A DNA stretch of 64,000 nt from JANXSF01 sp043745195. Its GTDB lineage: Bacteria > Acidobacteriota > Terriglobia > Bryobacterales > Bryobacteraceae. The notes under the pieces are model-generated. The model saw only the letters and a list, made by a program, of their open reading frames with translations, was not told the origin of the DNA and ran no database searches. The stretch spans positions 16,998 to 80,997 of the forward strand of contig JAYTTF010000055.1 in the NCBI GenBank assembly GCA_043745195.1. The letters are read 5' to 3'. The position numbers were made by a program, and so were the translations under genes. Below, piece after piece: positions 51,803 to 60,616 of the stretch (its first letter is position 1; the number at the start of each line of letters is the position of its first letter).

Positions 51803-52813
51803 TCAGGCGCGCCGCACTTCAAGCAGCCAGCAACCACCGGGCAAGGGTTCTGTGTAAAACTCAACCCCAAGAAAAGTGCGAATGGTATCCATACTGGCTT
51901 TGGCGTGCGGCGAAATTCTGGTGGTGGTTAGGCGTCCGCTACCAGCCAGAGCTAAGGGGACTAGAAGTTGGTCGGCCAGGAATTCGCAGACTGCTGCATT
52001 GGATGACATATAGGTCCTTGCCTGTTTGGCGGCATCGGCTGTGGCTGCCTCCTGAGATACGCCAGACCTTGCAAAGCCGGTAAAGATTTCCGTCACACCT
52101 TCGTAGCTCATTTCCAGCATCACATTGGTTGGGCGGCTTTCATTCTTTAAGGAAGCGCTAGCCATACTCAAAGTTTTCTCGAATTCCCGCACTTCTTGAC
52201 CCGAGTTGTGACCCGTAAGGTTGGTCACCGACGTCATAACCTTGCGCAACATGGGAACGCCACGATCCATCAACGATACTGGCCGGAACCTGACTGAAGG
52301 ATCGATTGTGGCCAGACATCGGCTGATTCCAATTTGTGCCGTGGCGGTTGCCTCCAATTTCAAGGTGGATTCGACGCCCATTTTGCGGAGTTGTGGAAGA
52401 TAGGACTTCACCAGGAATTCAAATGGAGGGGCACCGGGGTTCCCAATCCCACCGTTGAAAGTAATGGAACTCTTTCCTTTTGCCAGCGCCAGAACAGGAA
52501 GAATCGTTTGTAACAGAAAGCTTATGGAAACGGCACGTCCGGAATTAAAGGTGTAATCGCCAGGCCGGACCTCACCAGGAAAGAATGTGAACTCGCTTGA
52601 ACCCAGGCCAACGCCGTCCACACCAGCGGAACACAGACGCATGGCGGATTCAATCACAGTTACATGCTGTCGCATCAGGCCGGGCTTACGGCGTCCCGCG
52701 CGGATATTCTTGACACGAAAGGGTTGGCCGGTAACCATGGAAAGCGCAAGCGCAGTCCTTGCAATTTGCCCGCCGCCTTCTGCGGAAGCACCATCGATCA
52801 CTAACATTTTCAT
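51803..52813 (-). CDS. rtcA: RNA 3'-terminal phosphate cyclase
   Basis: Converts RNA 3'-phosphate ends to 2',3'-cyclic phosphate with ATP. It has 336 residues: VIDGASAEGGGQIARTALAL at the start, FRVKNIRAGRRKPGLMRQH, GAPPFEFLVKSYLPQLRKMG, and near the C-terminus the region with the expected adenylated histidine (ISPHAKASMDTIRTFLG). No rtcB ligase is adjacent, unlike the enterobacterial arrangement. It follows the zinc-ribbon gene after 18 bases and appears to end the Gfo/Idh transcript. Confidence 0.92.
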   Translation of the reverse strand: MKMLVIDGASAEGGGQIARTALALSMVTGQPFRVKNIRAGRRKPGLMRQHVTVIESAMRLCSAGVDGVGLGSSEFTFFPGEVRPGDYTFNSGRAVSISFLLQTILPVLALAKGKSSITFNGGIGNPGAPPFEFLVKSYLPQLRKMGVESTLKLEATATAQIGISRCLATIDPSVRFRPVSLMDRGVPMLRKVMTSVTNLTGHNSGQEVREFEKTLSMASASLKNESRPTNVMLEMSYEGVTEIFTGFARSGVSQEAATADAAKQARTYMSSNAAVCEFLADQLLVPLALAGSGRLTTTRISPHAKASMDTIRTFLGVEFYTEPLPGGCWLLEVRRA

Positions 52814-52831
52814 TTATCTTTAGGTGCGGTC

Positions 52832-53104
52832 CTAAGCCGTAACCAGAGACGTGGTTCGAATGCCGGAGATGTCGAAGCGACGGCGGCACTTTTTGCAATC
52901 CATTTTGTCGTCCATCAAGACCATGTAACTTTCGATCTTGGCAAACTTGGCATGATCCGCCGGACCGGCCCCATTAGGGAGACGATCTTTCTTGCGGCGG
53001 ACAAGCCATTTCAAATCGTAAGTATCCACCGTTCGGCAGAAACTACAGTTCAATTGCGCCGGTTTGGTAACCGGGGATTCAGTATAGAAGCTTCGCTCGT
53101 CCAT
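52832..53104 (-). CDS. Small zinc-ribbon-like protein
   Basis: 90 residues with two CxxC knuckles: NCSFCRTV near 19-26 and DCKKCRRRFD near 69-78. They are separated by a basic and acidic mixed segment (KWLVRRKKDRLPNGAG, KIESYMVLMDDKMD). Probably binds zinc, possibly with nucleic acid or a partner protein. It lies 18 bases before rtcA and 9 bases after the Gfo/Idh gene, so co-expression with rtcA is likely. Function is unknown. Confidence 0.7.
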   Translation of the reverse strand: MDERSFYTESPVTKPAQLNCSFCRTVDTYDLKWLVRRKKDRLPNGAGPADHAKFAKIESYMVLMDDKMDCKKCRRRFDISGIRTTSLVTA

Positions 53105-53113
53105 GAGTTTCTC

Positions 53114-54313
53114 CTAAAGCGGTAAAATTTCTTCACGGTCCGGATCGAAATGCAGTGTGCGTTTTTGGACATACGCAATGTTGCCCAAATGGGATGCCAT
53201 GGCGGAACGGTGGCCAATCAGAACGTCGCCATTGGGCCGCTTACGGCTGCGGCAGCAATCCAGGAAATTTTCCACGTGGTCAGTGGTCTGATCCCGCTCC
53301 GACTTCACGGTAACGGGAACTGCATTGCGGCCCACCGGAGTGTAGACATACTGCTGGCGGGTAATGTTCAATTTCCCTTCGGTGCCGCACATTTCAATGG
53401 CTGCTCCGGTGATGCCGGGGGCAAGAGTTGCCTCAAACGTGGCTGTCCATTCCTTGGGGTATTGCAGCAAAACGTTGATCGTATCAGGCGCGGTGCGTCC
53501 GTCTTTATAGTGGTATACGCCGCCACTGGCCGATGCCATAATCGGGTTGTCTTGGCCCATAAACATGTGAACCACGTCAATCCAATGGGTGAATAGATCC
53601 GTCACCTGTCCGCCGCCGTAATCGAGGTAGGCGCGGAAATTATAGTACTGCTGCGGATCGTAATCACGCCATTTGATAGGCCCAAGGAAGCGAGCCCAAT
53701 CCAGATTCGAAGGCTGAGTTTGAAATTCCGCTGGTGCCTTTCGTAAATGATAGGTGTTGCCGTGCCACCAGGTTCGGGCCATGGTGATTTTACCCAGTTT
53801 GCCGGTGTCGAAATATTCCTGTTTGGCCTGCAAATAGATTTTGCCTGAACGCTGCTGCATGCCCACCTGGCAAATACGGTTGTTCACGCGGGCCGCTTTA
53901 ACGATGGGTGGTCCCTGTTCAATAGTCAGCGTCAGGGGCTTTTCCACGTAGACGTCTTTACCGGCATTCAAGGCATCAATTGCGATATTGGAATGCCAAT
54001 GGTCGGGAGTGGCAATCAGGCAAGCGTCCAAATTTTTCTGTTCAAGCAGTTTGCGATGATCAGCGTAACCCTTAGCACCGGGAGCCTTGCTTTGAACACG
54101 ATCCAACTTCGGGCTGTAGATGTCCGCTACAGCGGTGACGTCCACTTGATTGGTGCCCTGAAATTGGGTCATCACGAAGTAGCCGCGCTCGCCGGCGCCG
54201 ATTAGTCCCAACTGAATGCGATCATTAGCACCAAGGATTCGCGAGTAGGAAGCAGCCGTCATGGCCGCCGCCGTGCGCAGTACTTGACGCCGGGTAGTTG
54301 AAGAGTTCTGCAT
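53114..54313 (-). CDS. Tat-exported Gfo/Idh/MocA oxidoreductase, paralogue 1
   Basis: 399 residues. A twin-arginine leader (TTRRQVLRTAAAMTAASYS) precedes the Rossmann loop LGLIGAGERGYFVMTQF. CLIATPDHWHSNIAIDALNA and VYVEKPLTLTIEQGP carry the conserved EKP motif, and the C-terminal substrate domain has GGQVTDLFTHWIDVVHMFMG. Acts on a sugar or polyol derivative with a tightly bound NAD(P), as Tat export suggests. It shares long identical stretches with the gene 9 bases upstream, a tandem duplicate. Confidence 0.92.
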   Translation of the reverse strand: MQNSSTTRRQVLRTAAAMTAASYSRILGANDRIQLGLIGAGERGYFVMTQFQGTNQVDVTAVADIYSPKLDRVQSKAPGAKGYADHRKLLEQKNLDACLIATPDHWHSNIAIDALNAGKDVYVEKPLTLTIEQGPPIVKAARVNNRICQVGMQQRSGKIYLQAKQEYFDTGKLGKITMARTWWHGNTYHLRKAPAEFQTQPSNLDWARFLGPIKWRDYDPQQYYNFRAYLDYGGGQVTDLFTHWIDVVHMFMGQDNPIMASASGGVYHYKDGRTAPDTINVLLQYPKEWTATFEATLAPGITGAAIEMCGTEGKLNITRQQYVYTPVGRNAVPVTVKSERDQTTDHVENFLDCCRSRKRPNGDVLIGHRSAMASHLGNIAYVQKRTLHFDPDREEILPL

Positions 54314-54322
54314 CGCTACGAA

Positions 54323-55522
54323 TTATAGCGGAAGTATCTCCTCCCTGAGGGGATCATATTTTAAGCGGCGTTTTTGGACGTATGCGATATTGCCCAAATG
54401 AGAGGCAGCGGCGGAGCGGTGGCCAATGTAGACATCACCGTTTGGAAGCTTGCGGCTAACCACGCAATCAAGGAAATTTTCCACGTGATCAATGGTCTGG
54501 TCGCGCGGGCTCTTCACTACAACCGAGGGTGCGCCGCGTTCCTTCGGGAAAAACTCGTACTGTCCGCGAGTAATATGGATGCGGCCTTCGGTACCGCAAA
54601 TTTCCACACCAGCACCCGTGATTCCGGGAGCCAAAGTGGCTTCAAAGGTGGCTGTCCATTCGGCGGGATATTCCAGCAGCACGTTGATAGTATCCGGCGC
54701 AGTGCGGCCATCTTTGTAATGGTAGATACCGCCGGAGGCAACAGCAGCAGTGGGGTTGTCCTGGCCCATCATCATGTGCACAACGTCGATCCAGTGGGTG
54801 AATAGATCGGTAACCTGTCCGCCGCCGAAATCGAGAAACGCACGGAAATTCCAGAACTGTTGAGGATCCCAATCGCGCCATTTTACAGGACCAAGAAAGC
54901 GAGCCCAATCCAGATTGGAAGGCTGTGTTGCCAATGCCGCAGGGGCCTTTTGCAAGTGCGCACCGTTGCCATGCCACCAGGTACGAGCCAAGGTGATTTT
55001 ACCCAACTTCCCAGTGTCGAAATACTCACGCTTGGCTTGCAAATAGTGCTGGCCGGAGCGCTGCTGCATACCCACCTGACAGACGCGGTTGTTCACACGG
55101 GCAGCCTTTACGATCAGTGGGCCTTCTTCAATTTTCAAAGTCAGCGGCTTTTCCACATAGACGTCTTTACCAGCATTCAGGGCATCAATGGCAACACCGG
55201 TATGCCAATGGTCGGGCGTCGCGATTAGGACTACATCCACATCTTTCGATTCCAGCAGCTTGCGATGTTCCTTGAATCCTTTGGCGCCTGGAGCCTGCGT
55301 TTGCGCCTGATCAATCCGTGCGTCGTAAACATCGCAGACGGAGGTGACGTTGATGCGCCCGGTTTTCTGAAACGTGCCCATCACACCTTTGCCACGGCCT
55401 CCTGCACCGATCAGGCCGAAGTTCACTTTTTCATTCGCACCAAGGATTCGGGAATAGGAAAGGGCAGTAGTGGCCACAGTCAAACGGGCAATATCACGGC
55501 GGGTAGGTTCAAGTTTGATCAT
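54323..55522 (-). CDS. Tat-exported Gfo/Idh/MocA oxidoreductase, paralogue 2
   Basis: 399 residues from the ATG at 55522. A GTG one codon earlier is possible, but TACAAT (-10) ends 7 bases before the ATG. The leader is PTRRDIARLTVATTALSYSR, the cofactor loop is FGLIGAGGRGKGVMGTF, and the EKP motif is in VYVEKPLTLKIEEGP. It is highly similar to paralogue 1 across its length, including SYSRILGAN and FTHWIDVVHMMMGQDNP. It is the first gene of the series leading to the zinc-ribbon gene and rtcA. Confidence 0.92.
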   Translation of the reverse strand: MIKLEPTRRDIARLTVATTALSYSRILGANEKVNFGLIGAGGRGKGVMGTFQKTGRINVTSVCDVYDARIDQAQTQAPGAKGFKEHRKLLESKDVDVVLIATPDHWHTGVAIDALNAGKDVYVEKPLTLKIEEGPLIVKAARVNNRVCQVGMQQRSGQHYLQAKREYFDTGKLGKITLARTWWHGNGAHLQKAPAALATQPSNLDWARFLGPVKWRDWDPQQFWNFRAFLDFGGGQVTDLFTHWIDVVHMMMGQDNPTAAVASGGIYHYKDGRTAPDTINVLLEYPAEWTATFEATLAPGITGAGVEICGTEGRIHITRGQYEFFPKERGAPSVVVKSPRDQTIDHVENFLDCVVSRKLPNGDVYIGHRSAAASHLGNIAYVQKRRLKYDPLREEILPL

Positions 55523-55529
55523 CACGGCT

Positions 55530-55535
55530 ATTGTA
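55530..55535 (-). promoter_or_regulatory. -10 element of the Gfo/Idh operon
   Basis: TACAAT on the minus strand ends 7 bases before the ATG at 55522. No Shine-Dalgarno lies between. It supports the ATG over the GTG start and leaderless initiation. Confidence 0.45.
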
Positions 55536-55647
55536 TATGAAATGGCGCGGTGAAAAAAAGGATGCGCTTACACTAGCCTTGTTTGGAATGGCAAGGTCAA
55601 TTCCATGAGAAACTGTGGTGGTGGTGAGACTGATACGGAAAAAAATA

Positions 55648-56166
55648 ATGCTCTCCTTTTGTGCGATGGCAATTTGCGGAGCGCAAGAATTGCCGCCGGA
55701 ATGGGATGCGCGTAAGCTTGCCCAAGCGGTGGTTGAGGCAACGCATCAATTAAATCCTATAATGGCTCGGATTAGCCCTGCGGAATGGACCAGCAATGGC
55801 GCACCACCGGCTTATTCGTTTCAATTGGAACGAATCAAAAACGGTGTAGGCTACCTTGTAATTTCAGCCAAACAGTTTTCTGTTGATCCTCAAAAGCTCT
55901 CGGTAGCTCTGGATATTTACTTGCGCATACAATGGCTGGAAACACAAATTGGTTCTCTGGAACAAGGCGTGCGGAAGTACCAGAATCCTGCGCTTGCCGA
56001 TTTGCTGATGGCCGCCGTTTCAGACAACGCCAAAGCCCGCACGCAGTTGCAACAATACGTCCTTGATCTGGCTAATTACCAGGAAACAGAATTGAAAGTC
56101 ATGGCAAAGGAAGCACAAAAGTGCCGAGTAGCGTCAACCCAGCCAGCAAACGTAAGGAGAAAATGA
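55648..56166 (+). CDS. Secreted hypothetical helical protein
   Basis: 172 residues from the ATG at 55648; a GTG at 55615 gives a longer basic N-terminus (VVVRLIRKKI) and a stronger signal peptide, so it is an alternative. A short leader (LSFCAMAICGAQ) precedes a mature domain that looks mostly helical: WDARKLAQAVVEATHQLNPI, LSVALDIYLRIQWLETQIGS, LLMAAVSDNAKARTQLQQYV. It belongs to no recognised family. It starts the operon that leads to the sugar nucleotide genes. Confidence 0.6.
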   Translation: MLSFCAMAICGAQELPPEWDARKLAQAVVEATHQLNPIMARISPAEWTSNGAPPAYSFQLERIKNGVGYLVISAKQFSVDPQKLSVALDIYLRIQWLETQIGSLEQGVRKYQNPALADLLMAAVSDNAKARTQLQQYVLDLANYQETELKVMAKEAQKCRVASTQPANVRRK

Positions 56167-56170
56167 TTCA

Positions 56171-56380
56171 GTGAGCGGCCCCCTTTCATTCCATTGCAGT
56201 ATTTGTGAAGAAGCGTCGATGGAGATTTGTAACTGGTGTACCAAAGATGCCTGTACTTTGCACATTTGCGATAAATGCAAACGATGCAGCGATTGCTGCG
56301 CCTGTGACGTGCCCTTGAACAAGGAAGCTCCAATGAAACCGCCATCCATGAAGGAGCCGGTTGTTCAAGAGGAATCATGA
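56171..56380 (+). CDS. Small cysteine-rich protein
   Basis: 69 residues with a GTG start. Eleven cysteines lie within about 40 residues, arranged as CSIC, CNWC, CTLHICDKCKRCSDCCAC. This is compatible with two or more zinc or iron-sulfur binding knuckles. The tail (PLNKEAPMKPPSMKEP) is polar. The stop overlaps the next gene (ATGA), so it is translated with the nucleotidyltransferase. I do not recognise the family. Confidence 0.65.
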   Translation: MSGPLSFHCSICEEASMEICNWCTKDACTLHICDKCKRCSDCCACDVPLNKEAPMKPPSMKEPVVQEES

Positions 56381-57213
56381 AATTAAAAGCAGTGATCACA
56401 GCGGCGGCACCAGGCCAACGCCACATTCTTGACCAAACGCTAACCACTAATGATGGTAAGCGGACAAGAATGATTGAGTTCCTTTTGGAACTTGTCAGTG
56501 GCATTGCCGATCAGGTTGCCTTCATCCTTCCAGCAGGGGCTGGAGATTCTTATAAATCCTTGATTGAAGAATCCGGGCAGCGGGTGGTCCTGATTGAACA
56601 GAAGAGTCCGCAAGGGTATGCGCACGCCATTTTTGCGGCTAGGGAATTTGCGGGCAACCAGCCATTCCTTCATATGGTGGGCGACCATTTCTACATGGCT
56701 GAAAAGCAAGCCGCCAGAACGCTGGTGGAATCGCTGGTTGAAGTTCATCAGAAAAATGGATGCAGCATCAGCGCCGTCCAACCCACTCGCGAATCTCTGT
56801 TGCCATACTTTGGCGCGGTAGGGGGTAGGGCTGTTGCCAACCCTGGTTCAGTGAAGCTTTATCAGGTGGATAAAGTAATGGAAAAACCCACACCCACCGA
56901 AGCCGAGCGCGAATTGTGGGCTCCGGGATTGCGCCAGGGCCAGTATCTTTGCTTTTTCGGCATGCATATCTTCACTCCAACTTTGATGCAGATTCTTGCG
57001 GAACTATTCGGCGCCAAACAACCCGTTCCAAGCCTTTCCTACGCCCTGGAAATTCTGGCGAAGCGGGAGCGATATTTGGCCGCGGTACTTCCAGGTAGGC
57101 GCTTTGACATTGGCAGTAAATACGGACTTCTGCAAGCGCAGCTGGCTTTGGGGTTAGGAGGACCGGACAGGGAAGAAGTGCTTTCCATGCTTCTGGAACT
57201 GGCTGCCCGATGA
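56377..57213 (+). CDS. Sugar nucleotidyltransferase (UTP-glucose-1-phosphate-type)
   Basis: 278 residues of the NTP_transferase fold: KAVITAAAPGQRHILDQTLT (a modified nucleotide loop; GxGTR is replaced by AAPGQRH), VFILPAGAG-like AFILPAGAGDSYKSLIEE, SPQGYAHAIFAAREFAGNQP, LHMVGDHFYM with the metal Asp, and VMEKPTPTEAERELW. It resembles GalU/RmlA-type enzymes, but the altered loop makes the preference uncertain. Overlaps both neighbours by 4 bases. Confidence 0.8.
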   Translation: MKLKAVITAAAPGQRHILDQTLTTNDGKRTRMIEFLLELVSGIADQVAFILPAGAGDSYKSLIEESGQRVVLIEQKSPQGYAHAIFAAREFAGNQPFLHMVGDHFYMAEKQAARTLVESLVEVHQKNGCSISAVQPTRESLLPYFGAVGGRAVANPGSVKLYQVDKVMEKPTPTEAERELWAPGLRQGQYLCFFGMHIFTPTLMQILAELFGAKQPVPSLSYALEILAKRERYLAAVLPGRRFDIGSKYGLLQAQLALGLGGPDREEVLSMLLELAAR

Positions 57214-60200
57214 AGCTGACAGAGTTAATCAGCAGTGGCCAACCGGAAACTCGAAACCTTGCGTTCGATCATTGGGTATCTGGAAAGAACCTTGCACAAT
57301 TGCAAGAGGCAGCCAACGAATTAGAAGACTTTCGCCGCCAAACCAATAGCCTTTATGAAAAGGTGCGGGCGCTGGTGTTTCTGTCTGCACTTCACCGATT
57401 CCACATTGCACCTGCGGCCAATGGATCAAGTCTTATTCCTTACAGTTCCATTGAGCAAATCCGCTCCCGACATTTTGAAAAAGCAGTGCAGGAACTTTTG
57501 TCGGCCCAGCAACAGCAAGGTTCCAGCGCACCACTTTCCAGCGCGTTGGGTGCGGCTTACCGGGGCTTAGCTTTTGAAACACTAGCCGATCAAGTTCGTC
57601 AAAGTGTGCGCCAGTTTCCAGGCAATCAATGGATGTTCCGTGCTGGGCATCAGGAAGATTACCCCTTGCGACTGGCCCCTGCGCTGCTGCAAGGTCCGCC
57701 TTTTCCGGTGTTGCATGAAACCACTCCTGTCCGCATGGACCTAAGCCACAGCGCCTGGAGTGACATTTTCTTCCTGGCAATGGACTACCCGGAAGGTGCG
57801 CGGGTGCTGAACATTTCTGTGGATCTGGCAGTTGGTGGCAGTGGACAATCTCCGCGCCCACCTGTGGAAGCATTCTTACGTGTGATTGATCAACCTGTGC
57901 TGCGCCTTGTCAGCGTGGATTTGGGGGCCCAAGCAGATATCACTTCTCTTGAAGAAATATTCGATTTCGCCGGTGATTATCTGGGGTTGCTGAAAGCCGC
58001 GCTGATTGCTAGTGGTCTTATCCCAGCTGGTCTTGAAGGCAGCGGCCAATCGTTAAGCAGCATACTGGCGCGGCTTACCGGTCGCACAGATTGCGGTCTG
58101 GAACTGGTGAGTCAGGTGAACGACATTCCCAAGGGGAGCCGTTTCGCTGTCAGTACGAATCTGTTGGCAAGTCTCATTTCTGTATGCATGCGGGCCACAC
58201 GACAGATTCGCACACTTACTGGTTCTCTTGAAGAGAAAGACCGTCGGCAAGTGGCCGCCCGCGCCATTCTTGGTGAATGGTTAGGAGGGTCCGGCGGCGG
58301 TTGGCAGGATTCCGGCGGAGTGTGGCCGGGCATCAAACTGATTCAAGCTGTCCGCGCAAAAGAAGGCGATCAGGAGTTTGGCATCAGCCACGGATGCCTA
58401 TTGCCGCAGCATACCGTGCTTACCTTCGAGGATGTTCCCGATGATGCACGCCGCAAGCTGGAAGCCTCCCTGGTGCTGGTTCACGGCGGTATGAGTCAGG
58501 ACGTTGGCCCGGTTCTGGAAATGTGTACTGAGCGTTACCTACTGCGCAGCAGCGTGGAATGGACCGGTAGACAACAGGCAGTCAAAGTGTTCGATGAGTT
58601 AGTGGAGCAGTTGAAGAAAGGGGATATTCAAAAGCTTGGGCAACTGACGCAAGCCAATTTCGATGGCCCGATACAGACCATCATCCCTTGGGCGGGCAAT
58701 GCCTATACAAGCGCATTGATCGAAGCGTGCCGGGAAATGTTCGGACCCAATTTCTGGGGCTTTTGGATGCTTGGCGGAATGAGTGGCGGAGGCATGGGTT
58801 TCCTGTTCGCCCCCCAAGTACAGCCGCAGGCGTTAACAGCGATGCCCGGAATTCTGGCGCAAACCAAAAAGCGCATGCAGGACTATTTCCCTTTTGCCAT
58901 TGAACCGCTGGTGTACGATTTTGCGATCAATGAAAACGGCACCATGGCGGAACTACGTGAAAAGGATGCAGCTCTGCTCAGCACTGGCTACTATCTGCTT
59001 CGCCTTCCGGCTGACCTGCGGCTTCAGACAAAAGACCTGACTCCGGAGCGCCGCCGTGAATTATCCCAATTTCCTATGGCCTTCCCCGGGCACACGCAAG
59101 CGTTGTTTGAAAGGTTGATCCCTCGTGAAGTGGAAAGCGCATCGGCATTGGGGATGAAGCTGCAAACCATGCTGGATAGCTTCGGATTCGATTCGGTGGT
59201 CCATGAACAATTGCGCGCTGGCTACCGCACTGGCCAACTGGGTCTCGCCCAGAATCGCTTACCGGCGAACACGGTAATCGAAGATGTGAAACCGCAGGAT
59301 GTGGCAAAGCCGGATGCCCGTCACGCCGCTGCAGGCCGTCAGGCTTTAGCCGATGGCAGTCTTGCGATAGTCACGATGGCTGGAGGCGTAGGCAGCCGTT
59401 GGACCAAAGGTGCTGGGGTTGTGAAAGCCTTGCATCCGTTTCACAAGTTCGCGGACCGTTACACCAATTTCATTGAAATTCATCTGGCGAAAACCGGACG
59501 CGGTCAGCGGGAGTTTCGATGCCGCCTTCCGCACGTGGTCACAACCAGCTATTTGACACACCAGCCAATCTCCCTATTCGTGAACAGCCTTGAAAGCAGG
59601 CTTGACGTACGCGTTTCGCAAGGGCGCAGCATAGGCTTGCGAATGATTCCCATGCTGGCCGACCTACGCTATCTATGGGAAGTATTGCCCCAACAGCAGT
59701 TGGATGAACAGAAGCAGAAGATGCGCGAAAGCGGTCGTGCCGGGCTTATGAAATGGGTTCAACAAGCCGGAGAGGCCAGCGACTACACTGAAAATCTTCC
59801 ATCACAGTGCATTCATCCTGTTGGTCATTGGTATGAAATCCCCAACCTGCTCCGCAATGGCGTGCTGCGCGATCTGATCGCCGAATCTGAAGGCAAGCTG
59901 CAATATTTGCTGTTGCACAACGTTGACACGTTGGGTGCATCCGCTGACGCAGAATTGCTGGGAGCCCACATTGCCAGTGGCGCAGCCATGACAGTAGAAG
60001 TAATCCGCCGTCAGTTGGATGATCACGGCGGCGGCTTGGCTCGGGTGAATGGGAAGGCCAGGCTGGTGGAAGGCTTGAGTCTTCCTTCTGAAGAAATTGA
60101 ATTCGGATTAAGCTATTACAACACCGGTACCTATTGGATTACCATTAATCTGCTGTTGAAGGCATTCGGACTTGTGCGCGACGATCTTTCCAACCTGGCA

Positions 60201-60470
60201 AAAGTGGATCAGGCAGTGCGCCGCACTTCGCAGCGCATGCCCAGATACATCACTATTAAAGACGTGAAGAAACGTTGGGGGCGCGGGCAGGAAGACGTCT
60301 TTCCTGTGGCGCAGTTCGAGCTGTTGTGGGGCGATATGACGGCCCTGGATGACTTCACCTGTCAATATGTGGAAGTACCACGTCGGCGCGGGCAGCAGTT
60401 GAAAGACGTGGCGCAGTTGGATGCTTGGGTTAAGGACGGATCAGCCGCAGAGCTTGCGGATCTTTTTTAG
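57210..60470 (+). CDS. GHMP sugar kinase fused to UDPGP-type pyrophosphorylase
   Basis: 1086 residues. An N-terminal helical region (1-165) is unassigned. About 165-600 matches a fucokinase-like GHMP kinase: VRMDLSHSAWSDIFFLAMDY, RVLNISVDLAV, the Gly-rich loop GGSGGGWQDSGGVWPGIK, and the third motif MLGGMSGGGMGFLF. About 710-1086 is a UDPGP-type nucleotidyltransferase: LAIVTMAGGVGSRWTKGAGV, HVVTTSYLTHQPISLFVNS, LLLHNVDTLGASADAELLGA and ITIKDVKKRWGRGQ. One chain could phosphorylate a sugar and activate it to a nucleotide sugar, as Bacteroides FKP does for fucose but in reverse domain order. The sugar is unknown. Confidence 0.8.
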   Translation: MKLTELISSGQPETRNLAFDHWVSGKNLAQLQEAANELEDFRRQTNSLYEKVRALVFLSALHRFHIAPAANGSSLIPYSSIEQIRSRHFEKAVQELLSAQQQQGSSAPLSSALGAAYRGLAFETLADQVRQSVRQFPGNQWMFRAGHQEDYPLRLAPALLQGPPFPVLHETTPVRMDLSHSAWSDIFFLAMDYPEGARVLNISVDLAVGGSGQSPRPPVEAFLRVIDQPVLRLVSVDLGAQADITSLEEIFDFAGDYLGLLKAALIASGLIPAGLEGSGQSLSSILARLTGRTDCGLELVSQVNDIPKGSRFAVSTNLLASLISVCMRATRQIRTLTGSLEEKDRRQVAARAILGEWLGGSGGGWQDSGGVWPGIKLIQAVRAKEGDQEFGISHGCLLPQHTVLTFEDVPDDARRKLEASLVLVHGGMSQDVGPVLEMCTERYLLRSSVEWTGRQQAVKVFDELVEQLKKGDIQKLGQLTQANFDGPIQTIIPWAGNAYTSALIEACREMFGPNFWGFWMLGGMSGGGMGFLFAPQVQPQALTAMPGILAQTKKRMQDYFPFAIEPLVYDFAINENGTMAELREKDAALLSTGYYLLRLPADLRLQTKDLTPERRRELSQFPMAFPGHTQALFERLIPREVESASALGMKLQTMLDSFGFDSVVHEQLRAGYRTGQLGLAQNRLPANTVIEDVKPQDVAKPDARHAAAGRQALADGSLAIVTMAGGVGSRWTKGAGVVKALHPFHKFADRYTNFIEIHLAKTGRGQREFRCRLPHVVTTSYLTHQPISLFVNSLESRLDVRVSQGRSIGLRMIPMLADLRYLWEVLPQQQLDEQKQKMRESGRAGLMKWVQQAGEASDYTENLPSQCIHPVGHWYEIPNLLRNGVLRDLIAESEGKLQYLLLHNVDTLGASADAELLGAHIASGAAMTVEVIRRQLDDHGGGLARVNGKARLVEGLSLPSEEIEFGLSYYNTGTYWITINLLLKAFGLVRDDLSNLAKVDQAVRRTSQRMPRYITIKDVKKRWGRGQEDVFPVAQFELLWGDMTALDDFTCQYVEVPRRRGQQLKDVAQLDAWVKDGSAAELADLF

Positions 60471-60616
60471 GTAAGTACGCCGAACCAAAGTAATGTCTGC
60501 ATGGACAAAATGCCTGCCCATCAGTTTGCAAATGAGACACCTAGTCCCATTACTTCCTTGGGAACTTCCCATTTTCAACGCTTTGCGTTTGGTAGTCCAA
60601 CTGCATTAAGATAGGC
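60471..60616. other. Intergenic region before the S8 protease gene
   Basis: About 145 bases with no gene. TAAGAT ends 4 bases before the ATG at 60617 and may be the -10 element. Confidence 0.3.
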
